Source: Desulfovibrio sp.
Lineage (GTDB): Bacteria > Desulfobacterota > Desulfovibrionia > Desulfovibrionales > Desulfovibrionaceae
Direction: 5' to 3'
NCBI GenBank assembly: GCA_031276485.1
Contig: JAISMY010000009.1
Coordinates: 1-36,953, forward strand
DNA length: 36,953 bases
Below, one piece after another: positions 19,710-28,460 of the stretch. A program made the position numbers and the translations under genes. Within the stretch, counting starts at the first letter, position 1. Each line of letters starts with the position of its first letter. Below the pieces are notes generated by a model. That model saw only the letters and a program-made list of their open reading frames with translations, made no database searches and was not told where the DNA came from.

Positions 19710-19769
19710 GGCAATGACAAAGTCCGCGCGAAATCCGCAAAACCATGCCAGGCGTCCGTCCGCTTAGGA
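19710..19769 (+). repeat. Diverged tandem duplicate of the trpS 3' end
   Basis: GGCAATGACAAAGTCCGCGCGAAATCCGCAAAACCATGCCAGGCGTCCGTCCGCTTAG aligns to trpS 19637-19697 GGCAATGAAAAAGCCCGCGCCGAGGCCCGCAAAACTATGGAAGGCGTCCGTTCGCTTAC. Confidence 0.75.
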
Positions 19770-19954
19770 ATTGTTCATTAATTACCCTGACATTTACACG
19801 GCCGGATCCCATAATTCCACTCTGGAGCGCAAACAGCGCACTCCGCATAAAAGACATGTCCCCCCTGTTGGGCAATGCTTATCCGGTGAAGCAATAGGAT
19901 CTCAGGCAAGCAATATCTTGCGCCCACCGCCGGCTTGGGGAGGCGCCGGCGTCC

Positions 19955-20530
19955 CTACTTCTGCCCGCGCGACGAAGCGCCGGGCTTTCGCCCGCCCGCC
20001 TTGCCCCCCTGATTCGGGGAGGGCGCCGCGGTAGACGCCGCAGGGGCTGCGGGTGGCGCATCCGAGGCCGTTGAAGACGCAGCCGGGGCCGCGGGTGGAG
20101 CAGCCGGGGTCCCGGAAGACGCTTCCGGGGCGGCAGAGGCAGGTGACGCGGGAGGCGCGCCGGGGGTTGCCGGCGCCTCGGCCGGGGATGCGGAGGGCTC
20201 CGCCGGTGATGCCGGAGTTCCGGTCGGCGCGGCTGGGGATTCCGGTTTCGGCGGTGCGGAGGGATCGTTGACCTCAATGTCGATGATGGTTGATTCCTTG
20301 TTCATTTTGGCCGACGACAGGATATTGTAGCCCAGGGACGTGCCGAGAAACGTCAGCGCGGCAACGGTCGTGAGCTTTACCAGGATGCCGCCTGCGCCCG
20401 TGCTGCCGAACAGGGAAGAGGAGCCGCCGCCGAAAATCACCCCCATGCCTTCTTTGCCCGATTGCAGCAGAACCAGCAGAACCAGCACAATGCAGGCGAT
20501 GATGTGCAGGGTCAGAACGGTATTTTCCAA
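19955..20530 (-). CDS. secG: Preprotein translocase subunit SecG with long Ala/Pro-rich tail
   Basis: ENTVLTLHIIACIVLVLLVLLQSGKEGMGVIFGGGSSSLFGSTGAGGILVKLTTVAALTFLGTSLG. TTG start at 20530 preceded by GGAGG is preferred over the ORF-track ATG. Confidence 0.92.
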   Translation of the reverse strand: MENTVLTLHIIACIVLVLLVLLQSGKEGMGVIFGGGSSSLFGSTGAGGILVKLTTVAALTFLGTSLGYNILSSAKMNKESTIIDIEVNDPSAPPKPESPAAPTGTPASPAEPSASPAEAPATPGAPPASPASAAPEASSGTPAAPPAAPAASSTASDAPPAAPAASTAAPSPNQGGKAGGRKPGASSRGQK

Positions 20531-20666
20531 GAGGTTGCCTCCGGTGCTTCCATGGAATATTGCCCGCGCTTCGGCGGCGCGGCAGGACAAGCGCAACCGG
20601 CGCGGAAGCCCGCGCGTCCGGCCCGGACGCGTACGCCGGCAGCGTCCGGCGGAGAAGCCGGCCGGT

Positions 20667-21431
20667 TCAGTCGCTCACGCCGGCCAGGGCGATGCGCGCG
20701 AATGTTTCGGCCTGCAAAGAAGCACCGCCTACCAAGACTCCGTCGACATTGTCAAGGTTTATAATTTCTTCAGCGTTGCCGGCTTTGACGCTGCCGCCGT
20801 ATAGAATGCGCATTGCGCCTCCTCCGGAGGTGAAGCGTTTCCGCAGAAAGGCGCGGATCAGGGCGTGAGCTTCGAGGATTTCCACAGGCCCGGCCACGCG
20901 ACCCGTACCGATGGCCCAAACGGGCTCGTAGGCGATGCTCAGTCTTTCCGCCGCAATATCGTCCTGCACGCCGGAGAGTCCCTCCGCGAGCTGCCGTTCC
21001 AGCACGGGGCGCAGCATGCCGCCGTCGCGTTCTTTGAGGGTTTCCCCGATGCAGAGCGTCGTATCCAGGCCGGAGTTCAAGGCAAAAGCGCATTTTTTGC
21101 CGATGAAGGCGTCGCTTTCGCCCAGCAGGGCGCGGCGTTCGGAGTGCCCGACGAGTACCTGGGAGCAGGCGCAGTCCAAAAGCATGCCCGGAGAAATTTC
21201 TCCGGTAAAGGCGCCTTCGGAGGCCGGGTAGCAGTTCTGTCCGCCCAGGCGCAGACGCGCGCCCGGCCCCAGCGCTTCGGCGCAGGCCGCCAGCGCCGTG
21301 AACGGGGCAAAAAGCACCGCCTCCCGGTCGGCCGGCAACCAGGCGAGCCTGCTTTCGATCCCGCGCGCGCAGTCAGCGGCTTCACCACGCGTTTTGAACA
21401 TCTTCCAGTTGGCCGCCATGAGCATTTTCAT
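20667..21431 (-). CDS. tpiA: Triosephosphate isomerase
   Basis: MKMLMAANWKMFKTRGEAADC..., VLVGHSERRALLGE, SIAYEPVWAIGTGRVA, ILYGGSVKAGNAEEI. Confidence 0.96.
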   Translation of the reverse strand: MKMLMAANWKMFKTRGEAADCARGIESRLAWLPADREAVLFAPFTALAACAEALGPGARLRLGGQNCYPASEGAFTGEISPGMLLDCACSQVLVGHSERRALLGESDAFIGKKCAFALNSGLDTTLCIGETLKERDGGMLRPVLERQLAEGLSGVQDDIAAERLSIAYEPVWAIGTGRVAGPVEILEAHALIRAFLRKRFTSGGGAMRILYGGSVKAGNAEEIINLDNVDGVLVGGASLQAETFARIALAGVSD

Positions 21432-21495
21432 CAAAAATTCCTTTGCGGGAATCTCCCTGAAGGGAAAGGTTTCAGACCATAAAGGAAGCTTCGCT
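21429..21495. repeat. REP-like dispersed repeat copy overlapping the tpiA start
   Basis: Plus: CATCAAAAATTCCTTTGCGGGAATCTCCCTGAAGGGAAAGGTTTCAGACCATAAAGGAAGCTTCGCTGA. The minus strand provides AAAGGAATTTTTGATG as RBS/start of tpiA. Confidence 0.7.
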
Positions 21496-21546
21496 GAAAA
21501 AGCGGGGGCTGGGAAGCCCCCGGCGAGTAAACCGTCGCGTCCGGGC

Positions 21547-22041
21547 TCAGGCGACTTTATAGAACGCCTTGGCGGCGGCGCCGCATACGGGACAGTCGGC
21601 GTCACTCGGGCCTTCATGCGTGTACCCGCAAACGGCGCAGACGTAATAGTCCGTTGCGGCCGGTTTGCCCGCGGCTTCCACGGCCTTCCGGTACAGTTTG
21701 GAGTGCGCTTCTTCCACGGCTCCGACCCAGGAAAAATATTTTGCCTCCTTGCCCGCATTCTCGCTTTCCGCTTCCTTGATCATTTCCGGGTACATTTTGG
21801 TGAACTCGAAGATTTCACCCGATTCCGCGTCCTGCAAATTTTCCAGCGTGCTGCCGACTTTCCCGGCATTGCGCAAATGCGCATGGGCGTGGATGGTTTC
21901 GGCTTCGGCAACGGCGCGGAACAGCTTGGCGACCTGAGGCAGACCTTCGTCATCGGCCTGCTTGGCAAAGGCCAGATATTTACGGTTGGCCTGGGACTCG
22001 CCGGCAAAAGCCGCCAGCAGATTTTCTTTAGTCTTGGACAT
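21547..22041 (-). CDS. Rubrerythrin
   Basis: Ferritin-like diiron domain plus rubredoxin-like CAVCGYTHEGPSDADCPVCGAAAKAF. Confidence 0.96.
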   Translation of the reverse strand: MSKTKENLLAAFAGESQANRKYLAFAKQADDEGLPQVAKLFRAVAEAETIHAHAHLRNAGKVGSTLENLQDAESGEIFEFTKMYPEMIKEAESENAGKEAKYFSWVGAVEEAHSKLYRKAVEAAGKPAATDYYVCAVCGYTHEGPSDADCPVCGAAAKAFYKVA

Positions 22042-22159
22042 GTCGCTTTCTCCTAGTTAAAATTATCAGGAAGAATTCCTATCTAGCAATATGAAAATAA
22101 AAAGTAAAGAGGGAAGATAAAAATGATAACATCAGGATATAACAGGAAAATATCAGAAG

Positions 22160-22582
22160 TCAATACATGCGGATGTAATCGTCCAGGGTTTCCGCGCTGC
22201 ATGCCTTGCTGACCCAGAAAGCTGCCGCCCAGACCATAAGGGCGGCGGCCTGCGTATCGTCAAGGCGTTTTATTTTGGCCTCAAGGGCGCTTTTGCCTGC
22301 CCCGTGCCGGATATGCACATTGTTTGTTTCGCAGGCGTCAAGCACCCTGAGCAGCAGGTATGAGCCCCGCGTCGTGTCCGGCAGCAGGCGGACATCCTTG
22401 TGCGCGTCCACGATGGTTTTCAGTTCTGCCGGAGTGAACGCGCCTTTCAGGGACATAATGGCGCGGAAGAAGGTATCCACGGCCCAAGGCAAAATAAATT
22501 CCGCTCCGGCGCTTTTAGTGCGGAAATAGTCTTTCAGCCACCGTTCCTGGTCGCTGTTTATTCTGGCTGCTACCTGAGGCAT
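22160..22582 (-). CDS. Conserved hypothetical protein (140 aa)
   Basis: Intact ORF with charged/helical composition; no recognised domain. Confidence 0.6.
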   Translation of the reverse strand: MPQVAARINSDQERWLKDYFRTKSAGAEFILPWAVDTFFRAIMSLKGAFTPAELKTIVDAHKDVRLLPDTTRGSYLLLRVLDACETNNVHIRHGAGKSALEAKIKRLDDTQAAALMVWAAAFWVSKACSAETLDDYIRMY

Positions 22583-22772
22583 TATGACCCCCTGGGCTTG
22601 CGACTTGCTTTTCTCCCCACTTACGGGTATTTGACGAATAAATCAAGAGTAAATCTAGTGTCATGTCATTTGCAGAATATCACGGCACGGCCGCCGGGCG
22701 AAGCCGGGCGCGCCGCCGCGGGCGGCGTGAGCAAAGCGAAAGACGCGTTTTTTGCTTTTAGGGAGGAGCGCC

Positions 22773-24605
22773 ATGTGCGGCATCATCGGTTACACCGGGC
22801 ACAGGCCCGCTGTTCCCGTCATCATGGAAGGACTGCGGCGTCTGGAATACAGGGGCTATGACTCTTCCGGCGTCTGCTTCGTGCGGAACCGGGAATTGCA
22901 GGTGGTCCGGGCGGAAGGCAAACTCAACAACCTGGAAGACAAACTTGCGGATCTCGACGTCTCGCTTGCGACGGCGGGTTTGGGCCATACCCGCTGGGCA
23001 ACGCACGGCGCCCCGACGGAAAACAACGCCCATCCCCACGTATCCTTCACGCGCGACCTGGCCGTCGTGCATAACGGCATCATAGAAAATTATCAGGAAT
23101 GGAAAGATATTCTGCTGGACAAGGGCTATCGCTTTTCCTCGGAAACGGACACCGAGGTACTGGCCGACCTCATCGCGGACGAGCGGGCCGGGGGGCTGTC
23201 CCTGCTCCGGGCCTTTGCCGCCGCCCTGGAAAAAGCGAACGGCGCCTACGCCGTCGCCCTGCTCTCGACCGATGAACCCGGCACGGTTTACGCGGCGCGG
23301 CATTCGGCGCCCCTGCTCATCGGAGCGGGCGCGGGCGAATATTTCGCGGCCTCGGACATCCCCGCCTTTCTGCCCTACACCAGGAATGTGCTGTTTCTTG
23401 AGGACGGAGAAATTGCGCGCATCACGCCGTTGAGCGCGGAAGTGTTCTCCATGGCCGACCTGAAGCCCGTGCCGAAAACGCCCACCCGCATTGAATGGGA
23501 TTTGCAGGCGGCGCAGAAAGGCGGCTACAAGCACTTCATGCTCAAGGAAATTTTCGAGCAGCCGCGCGTGGTGGCCGACTGCATCGCGGGCAGGGCGGAC
23601 ACCTCGCGCAATACCGTCCGCATGCCGGAGCTGGACGGGTTCCCCGTGCCCTCGCGCCTGCGTATCGCCGCCTGCGGCACCTCATGGCATGCCGGACTGT
23701 GGGCGCAGAGCCTCATGGAAGGGTGGGCCGGCATACCGACCACTGTGGAAACGGCCTCGGAATTCCGCTACCGCAATGCCCTGCCGGTACCGGGGGAATG
23801 CCTGCTGGTCATCAGCCAGTCCGGAGAAACGGCGGATACGCTCGCGGCCCTGCGCCTGGTCAAGGAGCAGGGCATCGCAACCCTTGGCATCTGCAACGTC
23901 ATCGGCTCGTCCATAGCCCGCGAAGCGGATGCCGTCGTACTCACCCAGGCCGGCCCGGAAATCAGCGTGGCGTCCACCAAGGCCATGACCGCGCAGATGA
24001 CCGTACTCATGCTCACGGCCCTGTACTGGGGCCGGAAACGGGGATTGCCCGGCGGGGAAACCCGGGCGCGGGCCCTGGCCGGGTTGTCGGATATCCCGGC
24101 CCGGCTCACGGGCCTGCTCCCCACGCTTGAAGCCGAAGCCGCCGGTCTGGCCGCGCGTTTTGCCGCCTCCAAAAGCATGTTCTTCCTGGGGCGCGGGCAA
24201 TCCTTCCCTCTGGCGCTGGAGGGCGCGCTCAAGGTCAAGGAGCTTTCCTACATACACGCCGAAGGCTACGCGTCGGGAGAAATGAAACACGGTCCCATCG
24301 CCCTGATTGATCCGTGTTTCCCCTCCTTCTTCCTTATGCCTCACGACGCGCATTTCGCCAAGACCATGTCCAACCTGGAAGAAGTGGCGGCGCGCAAGGG
24401 CCCCGTCGTCGCCCTGACCAACCCGCCCAAAGACGGCATGGAACTGCGCGCGGGCGAAAGCTGGCTGCTGCCCGAGGCATGGGGGCCGCTGTGCGCTTTT
24501 TTCATGCTGCCCGCCCTGCAGTTGTTCAGCTATAAAGCCGCCGCTTTTCTGGGCAAGGATGTGGACCAGCCCCGCAACCTGGCGAAAAGCGTTACCGTGG
24601 AATAA
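22773..24605 (+). CDS. glmS: Glutamine--fructose-6-phosphate aminotransferase (isomerizing)
   Basis: MCGIIGYTGHRPAVPVIMEGLRRLEYRGYDSSG..., SIS domains; RBS GGGAGGAG just before 22773. Confidence 0.98.
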   Translation: MCGIIGYTGHRPAVPVIMEGLRRLEYRGYDSSGVCFVRNRELQVVRAEGKLNNLEDKLADLDVSLATAGLGHTRWATHGAPTENNAHPHVSFTRDLAVVHNGIIENYQEWKDILLDKGYRFSSETDTEVLADLIADERAGGLSLLRAFAAALEKANGAYAVALLSTDEPGTVYAARHSAPLLIGAGAGEYFAASDIPAFLPYTRNVLFLEDGEIARITPLSAEVFSMADLKPVPKTPTRIEWDLQAAQKGGYKHFMLKEIFEQPRVVADCIAGRADTSRNTVRMPELDGFPVPSRLRIAACGTSWHAGLWAQSLMEGWAGIPTTVETASEFRYRNALPVPGECLLVISQSGETADTLAALRLVKEQGIATLGICNVIGSSIAREADAVVLTQAGPEISVASTKAMTAQMTVLMLTALYWGRKRGLPGGETRARALAGLSDIPARLTGLLPTLEAEAAGLAARFAASKSMFFLGRGQSFPLALEGALKVKELSYIHAEGYASGEMKHGPIALIDPCFPSFFLMPHDAHFAKTMSNLEEVAARKGPVVALTNPPKDGMELRAGESWLLPEAWGPLCAFFMLPALQLFSYKAAAFLGKDVDQPRNLAKSVTVE

Positions 24606-24686
24606 TGCCCGCGTCGTACCGGCGTTGCGGGCCGCGCATCGACAAACCCACACGCCGCGCACCCGGAGGCGCGGCGCGGGATCGTT

Positions 24687-25889
24687 ATGGCCGGCGACAA
24701 ACACAGACGCCACATCATCTGTTTAGCGCTGATCACGGCCTTGTGCCTGACCGGCGATTCCATGCTGTACATTGTCCTGCCCCTGTATTACCGGGAAGCC
24801 GGCCTGAATTCCCTTTGGGAAGTGGGAATCATCCTCGCGGCGAACAGGATTGTGCGTCTTCCGCTCAATCCGCCCGTCGGCCGCCTGTACGCGCTGATCA
24901 GCGAACGCACGGGCATTGTCGCCGCCGTGCTCCTGGCGACGGCCGCGACGTCGACATACGGCCTCGCAGCGTCGTTTCCCGTCTGGCTGGCGGCCCGCTG
25001 TCTCTGGGGCGCGGCCTGGACCCTGTTGCGACTGGGTTCGCTGTTCTGCATCCTCAGAGTGTCCACGCCGGACAACCGGGGGAGTTACACCGGGTTGTAC
25101 AACGGGCTTTACCGCCTGGGCAGCCTGATCGGCATGCTTTGCGGCGGCATCGTCGCGGATGCGGCAGGTTTGCGCGGCACGGCCCTGCTCTTCGCGGCAG
25201 TCACGGCCCCGGCGGTCATCCTTGCGTTGCTCCTTATTCCCGCAGGCAAACCGATCCGGCGGTCCCCCGGCGCCGGCGCCGGCGCCGGGCTGCGCGTTTG
25301 TCTGCGCACGGCTGGAACACTGCGCATTGCGGCGGCCGGAGGCATTGTCGCGCTGGTCATCCAGGGCATACTGGCCTCGACCCTGAGCCTGTTGATAGCC
25401 GCGCACACAGGCGGCGGCGTGCCCATTGCCGGGGTGCTGGTCGGAGCGGCATCGCTGGGAGGATGTTTCCAGGCTCTGCGCTGGGCCTGGGAACCGTGGT
25501 TGGCGCCGCTGGCGGGGAAACTCGCGGACCGGAGCGGCGGCAGGGGCAAGCCGTTGTATCCGGCCTTTGCCGCGGCCGGCCTGCTCGCGGCAGCTCTGGC
25601 GGCTCCGCTGCCGTTGCCGCTCTGGTTCGCCTGCCTGCTCGGCATGCAACTGGCGGCCACGGCGCTCACTACCCTGACCGATACCGCGGCTTCCAACGCG
25701 GCCGCCCGCGGCGGGGGGCAGTCCATGCTCGTCATTTATGCGTTTGCAGCGGATGCCGGGATGGCAGTCGGCCCCATCCTGGCTTACGCCGTGAACGAGA
25801 TTTCGGACATCAACGCCGTGTACATCTTTTCCGCCTGCCTCCTGTTCCTGTACTTCCTGAGGTATCGCAAAAGCGCGCTGCCCTGCTGA
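24687..25889 (+). CDS. MFS transporter
   Basis: About 12 hydrophobic segments and an MFS-like loop (NRIVRLPLNPPVGRLYALISERTG). Confidence 0.85.
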   Translation: MAGDKHRRHIICLALITALCLTGDSMLYIVLPLYYREAGLNSLWEVGIILAANRIVRLPLNPPVGRLYALISERTGIVAAVLLATAATSTYGLAASFPVWLAARCLWGAAWTLLRLGSLFCILRVSTPDNRGSYTGLYNGLYRLGSLIGMLCGGIVADAAGLRGTALLFAAVTAPAVILALLLIPAGKPIRRSPGAGAGAGLRVCLRTAGTLRIAAAGGIVALVIQGILASTLSLLIAAHTGGGVPIAGVLVGAASLGGCFQALRWAWEPWLAPLAGKLADRSGGRGKPLYPAFAAAGLLAAALAAPLPLPLWFACLLGMQLAATALTTLTDTAASNAAARGGGQSMLVIYAFAADAGMAVGPILAYAVNEISDINAVYIFSACLLFLYFLRYRKSALPC

Positions 25890-25927
25890 ACGCGGTTTGT
25901 CAAAATACGCTCAGGCCGGACGAGCCG

Positions 25928-26491
25928 TTACCTGTGGCAGACCGAGTCCTCGCACGCCGCCATACGCTTCACCGCCGCAGCGTCGTTTCCGGCCTGCTCC
26001 GTATGGCAGGCGACGCAACTGTAAAAAATGACCTTCGGCGCGGCGTGCGTCGCCAGATAGTAGGAGCGGGCGCTTTTATCCCTGGGATTGAAATTGTCGT
26101 GACAATCCTGCGTTGCGCAGGTCAGATGCCGCGTCACGCCGTTGACGGGATGATGACAGCTCACGCAGACTTCGGAATCCGCAGACGACGGGCTGTTCGC
26201 TTCTTCGCCGCCGGACCGCCTCGGGTAAAGTTCCGCTGCTCTCGCCCGGCTCCGCAACGCGGGCGCGTTGAGATGTGTTTGGTGGCTGAACAGGACGGGT
26301 TTGCGGGACCAGTTCAACTCCGCCGGCCCGGGAGGCGGAGATGCGGCGTGGTATGTGCCTGCATCGGCCGCGGCGGCGGACGCGGTGGATGCGATAACGA
26401 TTGCGCCGGCTGCGGCGGCAGCGCAAAAGCGGCATGCGGAGAAAATACCGGATGTTTTCGTGCCCCGGTCCGCCGCATTGCCCCGGCGCAT
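25928..26491 (-). CDS. Tetraheme cytochrome c3 (class III)
   Basis: Signal peptide; HQTH..CVSCHHPVNG..CATQDCHDNFNPRDKSARSYYLATH..CVACHTEQAGNDAAAVKRMAACEDSVCH. Four heme motifs in the c3 pattern CxxCH, CX4CH, CxxCH, CX4CH. Confidence 0.93.
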   Translation of the reverse strand: MRRGNAADRGTKTSGIFSACRFCAAAAAGAIVIASTASAAAADAGTYHAASPPPGPAELNWSRKPVLFSHQTHLNAPALRSRARAAELYPRRSGGEEANSPSSADSEVCVSCHHPVNGVTRHLTCATQDCHDNFNPRDKSARSYYLATHAAPKVIFYSCVACHTEQAGNDAAAVKRMAACEDSVCHR

Positions 26492-26495
26492 CGTC

Positions 26496-27179
26496 TCAGG
26501 CCACCATGGGGCGCGCGGGCGCGCCGTCCCGGACCATGCGGCCGAACTCAAGCTGCACGATGCGCTCCGCATGCTCCGCCACTTCCGGTGAATGAGTGAC
26601 CACAATAATGGTACTCCCGGCGTCGTGCAACTTGTGGAAAATCTCCAGAACCGCGGCCTGATTGCTTTCATCCAGGTTGCCCGTGGGCTCGTCGGCCAAA
26701 ATGAGCTTGGGATGGTTGATGAGCGCGCGCGCAATGCACAGCCTCTGCTGCTCACCGCCGGAAAGCTGCCGGGGCAGATGCCCGGCCCTGTGCCCGAGGC
26801 CGACGCGCTCCAGAGCCTGCAAGGCTTCCTCCTCATCCGCCATGCTGTGGTAATACTGGGCAAGCATGACGTTTTCCACGGCCGTGAGGTAGGAAATCAG
26901 GTGGAACTCCTGAAAAATCAAACCGATCCTGTCCCTGCGGATGGCCGTAAGCTCCTTGGCGTTCAAACGGGATATCTTCTCGCCGTCGAGGATGACCGTG
27001 CCGTGCGTGGGCTTGTTCATGCAGCCGACGACGTTCATAAGCGTGGTCTTGCCCGAACCCGACGACCCCATGATTGCCGTCCATTCGCCCTGTCGTATGC
27101 TGAGCGTGATGTTCCGCAGGGCCGTCACGGAACCGTACACCATAGAAACATCATGTAATTCAAGGATGTTTTTCATCAA
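26496..27179 (-). CDS. ABC transporter ATP-binding protein (LolD/MacB type)
   Basis: Walker [10 protein letters not shown], signature [15 protein letters not shown], Walker [14 protein letters not shown]. Confidence 0.97.
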   Translation of the reverse strand: MMKNILELHDVSMVYGSVTALRNITLSIRQGEWTAIMGSSGSGKTTLMNVVGCMNKPTHGTVILDGEKISRLNAKELTAIRRDRIGLIFQEFHLISYLTAVENVMLAQYYHSMADEEEALQALERVGLGHRAGHLPRQLSGGEQQRLCIARALINHPKLILADEPTGNLDESNQAAVLEIFHKLHDAGSTIIVVTHSPEVAEHAERIVQLEFGRMVRDGAPARPMVA

Positions 27180-27245
27180 AAATTCCTTTATGGTCTGAAA
27201 TCACTCCCTTCAGGGAGGTTGCCGCTTGACGCCCGGCTTCGCCGG
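27177..27245 (-). repeat. REP-like dispersed repeat (supplies RBS/start of ABC ATPase gene)
   Basis: GATGCCCGGCGAAGCCGGGCGTCAAGCGGCAACCTCCCTGAAGGGAGTGATTTCAGACCATAAAGGAATTTTTGATGA. Confidence 0.8.
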
Positions 27246-27286
27246 GCATCCGTGCCGCGGCATTCTGCGAACGACATGACGCTTGC

Positions 27287-28423
27287 CTACTCTCCGCGCA
27301 GCGCCGTTGCCGGTTCCACCTCGGCGGCGCGGGAGACGGGAAAGAAGGACGCCGTCAGCGTGACGAGCAGCGAGGCGCACAGGGTCAGCCCGACAAGGAA
27401 AACAGGCAGGCTGACTTCGCGTCCGAACACGCTCATGCTCACGACCTGGGCAAAAACGTAGCCGGTGCAGGAGCCGAGAAGCGCCCCCGCGCAGGCCAGC
27501 ACCACGCCTTCACCCGCGAATTCCCCGATAATGCTCCGCTTTTCCGCTCCGAGGGCCTTTTTCAAGCCGATTTCCTTTCTGCGCTCCATGACCACGGTCA
27601 TCATGCCGGTGCCCACGCAGACCATGGTCAACAGCAGGACCACAACCGTCACCAGACAGACAAGTATCCGCAGCTTGTTCAGTACCGTCGCCTCCGAGCG
27701 CATGATGCGCTTGACGGGGCGGGGCGCGATGCCGGGGATTTCGTCCCGGATTTGTTCAGCCAGGCGGGTGATTTCGCCGCTGTCCGCGGCAAGGCTGATT
27801 TCAGCGGCATCGGCGCGGCCGGGCGAGCCGAGCAGCGCCTCAAGCGCGCGCGCGGGCATCAGCACAAAAGCGTCTTCGGGACCGCCGGTGCGGAGTATGC
27901 CGCTGACCGTAAATTCCTTTTTAATCCTGCGTCCCCTGGGCGGAACCGCTTCCAGCACTATGGACGTGCCCGCGTACAGGCGCGCGTTCTCGGCGATATC
28001 CGTGCCGACCAGCACCTGATTGTCAGCTTCCGGCCATGCGCCGTGCACCTGCCGGTACGGGCCGGTTTTCCGCGCGGCGTCCATATCGACGCCGAGCGCC
28101 GTAAGCCCTTGTTTGCTGTAGTACAGCGTCTCATAGCGCAGGGGAGTCATGCCGACCAGTTTATCCGCGGGCAGCAGTTCTTCCGCTTTGCGCAGTTCCC
28201 TTGGGCTCAGGGCGGCGTTGGCGCCGGCGGGGACAAGGACGAGGTTGGCGCCGTATGAGCGGAATTCCCGGCCCATCTGGCGGGGAATGTCGAAATACAC
28301 CGCGCCCATGCCCAGAACCACGGTCGCGCCGATGATCACCGCCGTCAGGGCGAGCGCCAGACGGGAGCGCCGGCGCAGCATCGAGCAGAACACCATTTTC
28401 GCATACATCTTCCTGCGGTTCAT
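27287..28423 (-). CDS. ABC transporter permease (FtsX/MacB-like)
   Basis: MNRRKMYAKMVFCSMLRRRSRLALALTAVIIGATVVLGMGAV...ERRKEIGLKKALGAEKRSI... FtsX family; start trimmed from the ORF track to the MNRRK methionine after AGGAA. Confidence 0.93.
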   Translation of the reverse strand: MNRRKMYAKMVFCSMLRRRSRLALALTAVIIGATVVLGMGAVYFDIPRQMGREFRSYGANLVLVPAGANAALSPRELRKAEELLPADKLVGMTPLRYETLYYSKQGLTALGVDMDAARKTGPYRQVHGAWPEADNQVLVGTDIAENARLYAGTSIVLEAVPPRGRRIKKEFTVSGILRTGGPEDAFVLMPARALEALLGSPGRADAAEISLAADSGEITRLAEQIRDEIPGIAPRPVKRIMRSEATVLNKLRILVCLVTVVVLLLTMVCVGTGMMTVVMERRKEIGLKKALGAEKRSIIGEFAGEGVVLACAGALLGSCTGYVFAQVVSMSVFGREVSLPVFLVGLTLCASLLVTLTASFFPVSRAAEVEPATALRGE

Positions 28424-28460
28424 CAAAAATTCCTTTATGGTCTGAAAGCCCGAAAGTTCC

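Noticed and set aside
21432-21758. N-terminal extension of the tpiA ORF (RQNIFPGSEPWKK...)
   Set aside because: Overlaps rubrerythrin out of frame on the same strand; the canonical TpiA start is MKMLMAANWK at 21431.
22583-22772. glmS ribozyme upstream of glmS
   Set aside because: No recognisable ribozyme core; the class is mainly from Gram-positive bacteria and the spacer is explained by a repeat and an RBS.
26492-26863. N-terminal part of the 311-aa ORF ahead of cytochrome c3
   Set aside because: Out-of-frame reading of the ABC ATPase gene; the c3 signal peptide starts after MRRGNAADRG at 26491.
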